This document shows, piece by piece, positions 1 through 4,992 of a stretch of 5,585 nucleotides of DNA. Numbering within the stretch: the stretch's first letter is position 1; each line of letters starts with the position of its first letter. The notes under the pieces are model-generated. The model was not told the DNA's origin and did no database searches. It was given only the letters and a program-made list of their open reading frames with translations. Origin of the DNA: Candidatus Omnitrophota bacterium (GTDB lineage: Bacteria > Omnitrophota > Gorgyraeia > 2-02-FULL-51-18). Location of the stretch: positions 1 through 5,585 of the forward strand of contig JAHFFM010000134.1 in NCBI GenBank assembly GCA_023247935.1, read 5' to 3'. A program made the translations under genes and the position numbers.

Positions 1-3000
1 GAAAAACTAAGGCCGGAGTTGAGAGTTAGGCACGCAGATACTTCTTATGATGATCTACTGGTTATTTACGACAAACTAATGGGAGAAAATTTAGTTTTGG
101 CCATGATGATGGATAAACCCGAAAACCAAACGCCCGAGATTTTAGAGAAATTTATAAATCAAATCGACCAATTGGCTGTTTTAAAAGAAATTTTGGCAGA
201 GAAAGGCCTCGCGCTGGGGCATGGTTCTAGGAATCTAGAGGTGGATCTTCAGGCGATGCGTCTTAGACTCGAAAGTTCAAATAGTCCAATTTCTGCTTTG
301 GCGATCGGAGAAAATAGGGGGAAGTTTATTGAAAGGATGTTAGGAAACTTTACTCATTGGGAATTTCCAGGAAGAAACTACATTGCTATCTGGGCTCCTC
401 CGGCTTACACCGCCCGACCGGGCAATTTCATAGTTCAGTGGAGGGATGCTTTGCATCAACACTTCCAGAAAAAATTAGGAACAAATAACAAGTTTTGGGG
501 CGATCAATTACCCGGTCATAATCGGTGGAGATTTTTGATGTGGTTGCGAGATGAATCGGATAACCAAAAAACACTTTGGGATTACGCGACAGAAATGGTT
601 CAGGAGAATGAAGGTATAAGGCTTAAAATTTTCAGCTACTATTTGGCCATCATGTCCGAGTCGGCTATAGAATTGCGGTCTTCGACTGAGTCTGCTCGTT
701 ATTTGAAAGGGATATTCGAGTGGTATGCCGAGGCTGTGTCTCTTTTTAAGATAGATTCTAGTCAAAGAAGAGCCGTTGATGAATTTGTCCTATGGTGGCT
801 TTATGAAGTGGCCGTGATTGAAAATGAGAAAATAAGAGAGGCTATTGGCGCTTATCTTGAGTCCAATCAAGGCGGTGAAGGGCTGGCTCAATCTTTGGCT
901 CGGGAGCTTCTTGAAATGTTAGCGTACAGTGATAGGCCTGCTCTGCCAAAAATCACCGTGAGTTATTTTGAGTACACTCATATTGACGCGCCTCAGTTTT
1001 CGCATGCTTTTGGAAGAACTGTCGGTGAGGTGTTGGAGCATATGATGCGGCAATATCCAAAGTTACGTCAAGAACTGCTCGATCCTAGCGGAAATATCGC
1101 GCCGAACATCACCGTTGAATATAATCATTTCCAAATTAAATCCTCAGAAGATTTTGTTCGTCCGGTTACTGATCACGGGAGAATCATTATCCAAAAATCG
1201 TATCGATTTGGTGCCCGGCTGTCCAACGAAGAGAAATTTAAAGCATATAAGATAGAGTTCAATGGCGGCCAGCCGGATTTTCAAGCAGTTGAAAGTGCAT
1301 TTTGGTTGATGGATGAGATTCGAGCGGAAGAAGAGGTACTGCCTCAGTTTATCTATGATCAAATCGGTGATTTGCCTAGTGCGGAGATTTTGGGAAATTT
1401 GGAAGAATTTCCTGTGTTGAGCGACAGGGGCAGTGAAAGTAAAAAAGTACAGCTTGTTTTGATCCGGGATGCCCAGGGTAGAGAGCATCCGGCGACGGTG
1501 AAATTATTTAAAGACAGTTGCGCTGAAGATTCGAAGCTTAAGGAAATTATCGCCTTGCAAATTTATGGAAATAATTTGGGAGTGTTGCCTGAATTTTATG
1601 GGGTGATCAAAGATGCCTCCGGCGCTGTGATTGGCTACGCCATGCAAGTTATTAGCGGAACGGACTCCTACAACGCAGAAAGCATGCGTCCTGCCGACGT
1701 GGGTAAAATTAAAAATCGGATTAGAAGGCATCGACTTTACACGCCCAATGGCTACATGTTCACTCGAAAATTTAGAATTGTTGGCATAGACGCTGGTTTT
1801 TTTGTCGAACATTTTGATTCTGTAAGAGAAGAGATTCAAAATTTTATTCAGAAAGTAAATGCGGCGGTGCGGCAGGCGGGGAGAGGCGAGGCGGGTGCTC
1901 GGTTGTCTGTGAGTTCGGAGAACATGCCTCCCTCAGGGACGTCGTCCGGTATGAAAGAAAAACTTTTTCGTATAAATGCATTACGGGTTGAGGCGGTTAA
2001 ACTTACAAAGACAGGTCAAAGAGCCGAGCTTGTGGCAAAACTGAATGAAATCGATCAGTTGCTAATACCAGAGGCTAGACAATGGTTGACGCAAGTTGAG
2101 GCTGGGAATCAGTATCCATTTGAGTTAGTCATGGCCCATGAGCTGGTCAGTTCCTTGACATATATCCAACACGTTGTCGACCATTTTGAAACCATAGAAG
2201 GAAGTCAGGGTAAGTTAGAATCAGCGTTACAAGAGTTTGATTATAAATTTCGTGCATTTATTCATTTATTAGATCATCCTAAATTAATTTCCAAGTATCA
2301 TACTCGAGAGATGCTTATTGAACTTGGAAAAAGCTTACCGGAAATTCTGGCTCCCGTGCGGACGGCGTCCGGTATGCCGGAATTATTAGCTGCGCGGCAG
2401 CGCGAGGGAGTAGGGAAGGGGCTTGATAAACTGCGAGCATTTTCGAACGGGGAAATTCAAGAGGTTGAGAAGCGTCGGCTCGATCTATTCATTCAGCATG
2501 GAACTTATCGCTTGGATGAAATTCAGAACTTCCAGACTTTATTGAAGCAATTTTTGAACGCCGAACCACTTGCCGCGGATGATTTCGTGAAGTTGACTTG
2601 TTTTCTAATTGTTTTAGATTTGGTCTCGGAATTTGATTTGCCAGAGTCAATGTTTAATCTATTTGTGCGCATGGAAGAGGAGCCTAATGTTTCTGTTGGA
2701 GATTTGTATTTGGGAACTTATTGGGATAAAAATTATACAGGTCTGTTGCCCCTAGAGTTAATCAAACCTGATTCACATACTAAAATTCTCGATGTTGGAA
2801 GCGGTCAAGGGAAAGATTCAATTCCTCTGGCTTCCCAGTTTCCTGATATGGAGATTGTTGCTGTTGACGCCAATCCTTTGAATGTCCGTGATATGTTCAG
2901 ACGTTTAGAAAGCGAGGCAAAATCTTTAACTAATATTCGGGTTATCTTGGGTGACGTTAGTAAGCAAAATTTTAAACAAGGCGAATTTTCTAATGTCCTT

Positions 3001-4164
3001 TTTAGAAGTTTCTTTTATATCACCAATACAAATCTTGGTCAGATCGCCAGTCAAGCGTTGGATTGGACATCTGAGAGCGGTCGAATTGTCATTCACCCTA
3101 ATTGGAATAAGAGTAAGGAAGAAGAGATCCGGCGGATTGCGGCGGAAAAGGCAACAGACATTACAGTAGAGCAAAAAATTTTAGAAAACAATTTTAACGT
3201 TGGAATCATTGAAATCAAAAAGAAAGCGGGCGCTCGTCTATCATCGTTTCAGAATAATGGAGCAAGAGCCGCGCTTTCAAAAGATGCATTTAATTTACAA
3301 AATCTAAAAACATTTTTTGAAGGGGTGGCGAATGCTCAGACGATTTCACGGGGATCACGGCTTGCGATTCGATCCGCAGACAATTTATCTCCGGCGATTT
3401 TTGAATTTAGGCAATCTCGTCGCCATCCTGAGAAGATCGTGGCGGTGGCTCTAGGGGCGCGGTTGCATGTAATGATTGGTCACAAGAACCAAGTTGGCGC
3501 GAGAAGTCTTTCCGGAAAATTTGCCGGACCCAGCATTTCCGATTTGAGAGAGATGGATGGCGCGGTGACGCGTCGGGTCATGGATCTTATGGAAAAGGCC
3601 GAGATTTCGACGGCGAAACCCGTGGTTGTTGTGATCGATGGCGATGCATGGCCTTCGTCTTATTTTCAGGAGTTTTTGTTGCCCGCAGTTCGAACGGTCA
3701 GGGCGTCCCGTCTGGCGAAAAATGTATTTTTCCAAATCATTGGCGGTAATCCCGTGGACAGGGAAGAGCTTTATCAGTCCGGGGTTTTTGATAAAACGCT
3801 TCCTGCCAATCTTAAAGATTATGAAACCGTAGTCATTCAATCCGCCGGAAAAGGTGCGCGGCTTTCAGCGCGTCATGTATTTTTCAGCGATATTCAAGAA
3901 GGCGATATTCCGCCCATGGCTTTATTTTATTTGGCGATCGCCGAAGGAAGAATTGATTTGTCCAGCATTCCTCAGTGGTTTTTGGATGCTTACGCAACAC
4001 TCGCGGAACGGGTGGATGCCGTGACGCTAAAATCCCTCATTGATGGCAAGGCCACGCTTGATCTTATCAAACGTTATGCCGTCAGAGTTCTTACCAAAGT
4101 TCCCATCAATCAAGCCCTCCAGTTCTTCCGCATGGCTGCCCGCATGGCCGCCCAGTCGGTCTAA
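1..4164 (+). CDS. Giant multidomain protein with GARLS motifs, MoaD-like, kinase-like and methyltransferase domains (5' partial)
   Basis: The frame is open from the first base to TAA at 4162-4164, giving 1387 codons. The first possible start inside the window is TTG at 19, but in-frame codons before it (EKLRPE) carry no stop, so the gene probably begins upstream. Numbering from that TTG: residues 1-310 are mostly helical and unrecognised. 311-397 resemble MoaD/ThiS. 470-618 resemble a degenerate protein kinase (K495, E509, N577, D591). 646-780 are helical. 905-1070 form a class I SAM methyltransferase (LDVGSGQGKDS, VAVDANP, ILGDV). 1088-1381 are unrecognised, with a possible alpha/beta core around PVVVVIDGD (1201-1209). 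GARLS or variants recur seven times, often at domain ends. I see no membrane segment; a signal peptide cannot be judged without the N-terminus. The methyltransferase fold is well supported and the other domains less so. The function of the whole is unknown; a polyprotein or modular scaffold is only an inference. Confidence 0.85.
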   Translation, partial: EKLRPELRVRHADTSYDDLLVIYDKLMGENLVLAMMMDKPENQTPEILEKFINQIDQLAVLKEILAEKGLALGHGSRNLEVDLQAMRLRLESSNSPISALAIGENRGKFIERMLGNFTHWEFPGRNYIAIWAPPAYTARPGNFIVQWRDALHQHFQKKLGTNNKFWGDQLPGHNRWRFLMWLRDESDNQKTLWDYATEMVQENEGIRLKIFSYYLAIMSESAIELRSSTESARYLKGIFEWYAEAVSLFKIDSSQRRAVDEFVLWWLYEVAVIENEKIREAIGAYLESNQGGEGLAQSLARELLEMLAYSDRPALPKITVSYFEYTHIDAPQFSHAFGRTVGEVLEHMMRQYPKLRQELLDPSGNIAPNITVEYNHFQIKSSEDFVRPVTDHGRIIIQKSYRFGARLSNEEKFKAYKIEFNGGQPDFQAVESAFWLMDEIRAEEEVLPQFIYDQIGDLPSAEILGNLEEFPVLSDRGSESKKVQLVLIRDAQGREHPATVKLFKDSCAEDSKLKEIIALQIYGNNLGVLPEFYGVIKDASGAVIGYAMQVISGTDSYNAESMRPADVGKIKNRIRRHRLYTPNGYMFTRKFRIVGIDAGFFVEHFDSVREEIQNFIQKVNAAVRQAGRGEAGARLSVSSENMPPSGTSSGMKEKLFRINALRVEAVKLTKTGQRAELVAKLNEIDQLLIPEARQWLTQVEAGNQYPFELVMAHELVSSLTYIQHVVDHFETIEGSQGKLESALQEFDYKFRAFIHLLDHPKLISKYHTREMLIELGKSLPEILAPVRTASGMPELLAARQREGVGKGLDKLRAFSNGEIQEVEKRRLDLFIQHGTYRLDEIQNFQTLLKQFLNAEPLAADDFVKLTCFLIVLDLVSEFDLPESMFNLFVRMEEEPNVSVGDLYLGTYWDKNYTGLLPLELIKPDSHTKILDVGSGQGKDSIPLASQFPDMEIVAVDANPLNVRDMFRRLESEAKSLTNIRVILGDVSKQNFKQGEFSNVLFRSFFYITNTNLGQIASQALDWTSESGRIVIHPNWNKSKEEEIRRIAAEKATDITVEQKILENNFNVGIIEIKKKAGARLSSFQNNGARAALSKDAFNLQNLKTFFEGVANAQTISRGSRLAIRSADNLSPAIFEFRQSRRHPEKIVAVALGARLHVMIGHKNQVGARSLSGKFAGPSISDLREMDGAVTRRVMDLMEKAEISTAKPVVVVIDGDAWPSSYFQEFLLPAVRTVRASRLAKNVFFQIIGGNPVDREELYQSGVFDKTLPANLKDYETVVIQSAGKGARLSARHVFFSDIQEGDIPPMALFYLAIAEGRIDLSSIPQWFLDAYATLAERVDAVTLKSLIDGKATLDLIKRYAVRVLTKVPINQALQFFRMAARMAAQSV
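949..1209 (+). other. MoaD/ThiS-like beta-grasp domain inside the giant protein
   Basis: Residues about 311-397 follow the MoaD layout. A first strand (KITVSYFEY) leads to the helix TVGEVLEHMMRQYPKLRQELL (from T334), then a DPSGNIAPNITVEYN segment (from D355) matching the 'D..G.i.p.i.v..N' loop and strand of MoaD proteins, and finally a PVTDHGRIIIQ strand (from P382) matching the 'pl.dGDeV.ii' ending. The domain is about 87 residues, the usual size of free MoaD. The C-terminal Gly-Gly needed for adenylation and thiocarboxylate formation is absent; the chain runs through KSYRF into the first GARLS motif. It is therefore more likely a structural or binding ubiquitin-like fold than a sulfur carrier. 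The call rests on pattern recognition by eye. Confidence 0.6.
1210..1224 (+). repeat. GARLS motif copy 1 (protein-level repeat)
   Basis: Encodes residues 398-402, GARLS, immediately after the end of the MoaD-like domain (IIIQKSYRF) and before a short segment leading to the kinase-like domain. Codons are GGT GCC CGG CTG TCC. Confidence 0.7.
1426..1872 (+). other. Degenerate protein-kinase-like domain inside the giant protein
   Basis: Residues about 470-618 hold a kinase-like series. There are two N-lobe strands around a turn (KKVQLVLIRDAQGREHPATV), K495 in TVKLFKD as the VAIK lysine, and E509 in LKEIIALQIYG as the helix C glutamate. A hinge-like stretch follows (PEFYGVIKDASGAVIGYAM), then HRLYTPN (571-577) where HRDLKPEN would be, and IVGIDAG with D591 in the DFG position. 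N577 to D591 is 14 residues, close to the usual spacing. The catalytic aspartate appears to be missing (HRLYTPN has no D), and the stretch between hinge and catalytic loop is short. If the fold is right it is a pseudokinase or ATP-binding remnant. The whole assignment is inference from motifs. Confidence 0.42.
1894..1908 (+). repeat. GARLS motif copy 2 (protein-level repeat)
   Basis: Encodes residues 626-630, GARLS, at the end of a Gly/Ala/Arg-rich linker (AAVRQAGRGEA) that follows the kinase-like domain. Codons are GGT GCT CGG TTG TCT. Copy 1 also has GGT and CGG here but differs at the Ala, Leu and Ser codons. Confidence 0.7.
1937..1953 (+). repeat. 17-bp direct repeat, copy A (GGACGTCGTCCGGTATG)
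   Basis: Matches copy B at 2360-2376 in 16 of 17 positions and lies in the same reading frame, encoding T-S-S-G-M at residues 641-645. The first 11 bases, GGACG-N-CGTCC, are palindromic in both copies. The two copies bracket a helical module of about 135 residues. Confidence 0.7.
2360..2376 (+). repeat. 17-bp direct repeat, copy B (GGACGGCGTCCGGTATG)
   Basis: Second copy of the repeat at 1937-1953, with one mismatch at the centre of the palindrome. It encodes T-A-S-G-M at residues 782-786, just after LPEILAPVR, the end of the bracketed helical module. Confidence 0.7.
2731..3228 (+). other. Class I SAM-dependent methyltransferase domain inside the giant protein
   Basis: Residues about 905-1070 contain motif I, KILDVGSGQGKDS (D925, then the glycine loop), motif II acidic residue D950 in IVAVDANPLN, expected to bind the ribose hydroxyls of S-adenosylmethionine, and D979 in VILGDV, expected near the adenine. 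Alternating strands and helices follow (FSNVLFRSFFYIT, then SGRIVIHPNW) as in a seven-stranded Rossmann-like methyltransferase. The SAM-binding residues look intact, so this part may be active. The substrate cannot be read from sequence. The fold ends at GIIEIKKKA, directly before a GARLS motif at 1071-1075. Confidence 0.82.
3229..3279 (+). repeat. GARLS motif copy 3 with adjacent GARAALS variant
   Basis: GARLS is at residues 1071-1075 (GGC GCT CGT CTA TCA), directly after the methyltransferase domain. A GARAALS variant follows at 1081-1087 (nt 3259-3279), only five residues later. The pair separates the methyltransferase from the C-terminal region. Confidence 0.65.
3454..3513 (+). repeat. 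GARLH and GARSLS variants in the C-terminal region
   Basis: GARLH is at residues 1146-1150 (nt 3454-3468) and GARSLS at 1160-1165 (nt 3496-3513). They are looser matches to the GARLS motif and lie between two segments of unrecognised sequence. The first follows a strand-like stretch (KIVAVAL). They may be related motifs or chance resemblances. Confidence 0.45.
3853..3867 (+). repeat. GARLS motif, last copy
   Basis: Encodes residues 1279-1283 (GGT GCG CGG CTT TCA), after a strand-like ending (YETVVIQSAGK). It marks off a final helical module of about 98 residues that runs to the stop codon. Confidence 0.7.
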
Positions 4165-4183
4165 TCCCACACCGTTAATCGTA

Positions 4184-4216
4184 AAAATAGTTAGAAAATA
4201 GTTGAACGCAAAATAG
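4184..4216 (+). repeat. Three AAAATAG words in the intergenic gap
   Basis: AAAATAG starts at 4184, 4195 and 4210; the first two extend to AAAATAGTT. Spacing is 11 and 15 bp, close to but not strictly one helical turn. They lie between the giant gene's stop and the toxin operon's control region. They could be a curved upstream DNA element or a protein-binding site, or simply AT-rich sequence. Confidence 0.35.
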
Positions 4217-4230
4217 GGGTTTTGGCGTCT

Positions 4231-4284
4231 TGTATGTGTAGGGGTATTTTGTCTCAATTGACAAAATGTATCTTATAACATACA
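4231..4284 (+). promoter_or_regulatory. Nested inverted repeats, probable TA operator
   Basis: The inner repeat is ATTTTGTC (4246-4253) and GACAAAAT (4260-4267), a perfect 8-bp arm pair around a 6-nt centre, TCAATT. An outer pair, TGTATGT (4231-4237) and ACATACA (4278-4284), is also perfect over 7 bp. The inner right arm contains most of the TTGACA -35 box and the outer right arm overlaps the proposed -10. A repressor bound here would block transcription. TA operons of this class are usually repressed by their helix-turn-helix antitoxin, and here that would be the protein at 4645-4941. The inner stem is AT-rich and has no following T-run, so a terminator is unlikely. Confidence 0.6.
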
Positions 4285-4286
4285 CT
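4258..4286 (+). promoter_or_regulatory. Probable sigma-70-type promoter of the TA operon
   Basis: TTGACA at 4258-4263 is a perfect -35 box. At 17-bp spacing the hexamer is TACACT (4281-4286), four of six matches to TATAAT. That pair would start RNA near 4293, inside the Shine-Dalgarno sequence. A second reading uses TATAAC (4274-4279) with a weak TTGTCT (4249-4254) at 19 bp and would start near 4286, keeping the ribosome site intact. The sequence cannot decide which is used. Confidence 0.5.
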
Positions 4287-4289
4287 TTT

Positions 4290-4295
4290 AGGAGG
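4290..4295 (+). promoter_or_regulatory. Strong Shine-Dalgarno of the toxin gene
   Basis: AGGAGG lies 5 nt before the ATG at 4301 and fixes that start. Confidence 0.8.
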
Positions 4296-4300
4296 CGAGC

Positions 4301-4648
4301 ATGTATTTTGGGGGAGTGGAGCCGAGGGAAAGAATAGAAGTTTTGCATTATCGGTCAGGGTTCGCAAAATGTCCGTTTGAAGAATGGGTTGAGGGGTTAG
4401 ACAAAGCAATTAAAAGCAGGATTCGCATTCGAATAGAGCGAATGAAGGTTGGATATTTGGGCTCGTATCGATTCTTGGGGCAAGGTCTTTATGAACTGAT
4501 CATCGACGTTGGGCCAGGCTACCGAATTTATTTTATACATCTAGGCAAAAACACAGCACTTCTTTTAACAGGTGGGGATAAGAGTAATCAACAGAGAGAC
4601 ATTAAAAAAAGTCACGAATATATTTCAGAATATGGGAGGCAGAAATGA
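4301..4648 (+). CDS. RelE/ParE-superfamily toxin, addiction-module killer (HigB-like) type
   Basis: This 115-residue protein fits the short RelE/ParE-superfamily toxins found beside helix-turn-helix antitoxins. Visible family marks are FEEWVEGLD (26-34), an Arg-rich helix RIRIRIERMKVGYLGSYRFLG (40-60), LYELIIDVGPGYRIYF (63-78) and LLLTGGDKSNQQRDIKKS (87-104). The G-P-G-Y-R-I-Y-F and G-G-D-K-S-x-Q-x-x-D-I strings are the most diagnostic. Known RelE and HigB toxins are mRNA interferases acting at the ribosome, while ParE members act on gyrase; which applies here is not visible. The ATG is fixed by AGGAGG 5 nt upstream. The gene precedes and overlaps its antitoxin by 4 bp, and toxin-first order is usual for HigBA-like modules. 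No truncation or frameshift is seen, so it is probably functional. Confidence 0.9.
   Translation: MYFGGVEPRERIEVLHYRSGFAKCPFEEWVEGLDKAIKSRIRIRIERMKVGYLGSYRFLGQGLYELIIDVGPGYRIYFIHLGKNTALLLTGGDKSNQQRDIKKSHEYISEYGRQK
4634..4639 (+). promoter_or_regulatory. Shine-Dalgarno of the antitoxin gene, inside the toxin gene
   Basis: GGGAGG lies 5 nt before the ATG at 4645, within the last codons of the toxin. With the ATGA overlap it supports both new initiation and re-initiation by the same ribosome. Confidence 0.75.
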
Positions 4649-4941
4649 AAGCTAGAAAGTATCAAGATTACATAATGGAAGTCCTTCAAGACCCTGAGGA
4701 AGCGGCGGGATATCTAAGCGCAGCTATTGAGGATGGAGATCCACAGATATTTTTGATCTGCCTAAGGAATGTCGCGAAAGCTCAGGGTGGGATGGTGAAG
4801 CTTTCGCGGAAATCAAAGCTTAATCGGGCCAATCTCTACAAGGTTTTGTCTCGAAGCGGCAATCCAGAAGTAAAAACTTTATCGAATATCTTGGATGCGT
4901 TTGGGTTGCAATTATCTGTCACGACAAAACCGAAGAAATAG
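4645..4941 (+). CDS. Helix-turn-helix antitoxin of the addiction module
   Basis: This 98-residue protein matches the 'addiction module antidote' family that pairs with the killer-protein toxins upstream. The N-terminal part (YQDYIMEVLQDPEEAAGYLSAAIEDGD, from Y6) is the typical helical opening, with the D-P-E-E-A-x-x-Y-L-x-A-A string. Residues 35-92 form an XRE-like DNA-binding domain: CLRNVAKAQGGMVKLSRKSKL, then the likely recognition helix NRANLYKVLSR (60-70), then NPEVKTLSNILDAFGLQLSV (73-92). It should neutralise the toxin by direct binding and, by analogy, repress its own operon at the inverted repeats near 4231-4284. The ATG overlaps the toxin stop (ATGA) and has GGGAGG 5 nt upstream. 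The Lys-rich tail (KPKK) ends the protein at its usual length. Confidence 0.9.
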   Translation: MKARKYQDYIMEVLQDPEEAAGYLSAAIEDGDPQIFLICLRNVAKAQGGMVKLSRKSKLNRANLYKVLSRSGNPEVKTLSNILDAFGLQLSVTTKPKK

Positions 4942-4965
4942 AGAACGCGGCGTTAGTTTGCTCTA
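4939..4965 (+). other. Imperfect hairpin spanning the antitoxin stop and the ilvD -35 region
   Basis: TAGAG (4939-4943) pairs with CTCTA (4961-4965), and inside it AACG (4944-4947) pairs with CGTT (4951-4954) around CGG, leaving a 6-nt one-sided bulge. No T-run follows, so it is at best a weak terminator or 3' end structure for the TA transcript. It may be chance. Confidence 0.25.
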
Positions 4966-4986
4966 AGGAATGCCTTTTGCTATAAT
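4958..4986 (+). promoter_or_regulatory. Extended -10 promoter of ilvD, probably giving a leaderless mRNA
   Basis: TATAAT (4981-4986) is a perfect -10, preceded by TG and one base (TGCTATAAT, an extended -10). At 17-bp spacing the -35 is TTGCTC (4958-4963), three of six matches, which an extended -10 tolerates. Transcription would begin about 6-7 nt after the -10, at 4992-4993, which is the A of the ilvD ATG or one base before it. Confidence 0.72.
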
Positions 4987-4992
4987 TCTCGG

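Noticed and set aside
19..21. TTG as the true start of the giant protein
   Set aside because: The frame is open to the window edge and nothing marks this codon beyond a weak AAGG six bases before it.
1855..1905. Possible horizontally acquired GC-rich insert
   Set aside because: The GC rise is explained by a Gly/Ala/Arg-rich linker and stays in frame with the protein; too short to judge origin.
2951..3169. Second plus-strand frame inside the methyltransferase region
   Set aside because: Runs in another frame across a clearly coding methyltransferase domain; basic low-information protein and no ribosome site.
3451..3840. Minus-strand reading frame of 129 codons
   Set aside because: Antisense to the giant gene's C-terminal region; no family resemblance, and the plus frame is continuous here.
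4246..4267. Intrinsic terminator for the giant gene
   Set aside because: The stem is AT-rich and is followed by GTATCTTA with no T-run; its position over the -35 box fits an operator better. No convincing terminator is seen between the giant gene and the TA operon.
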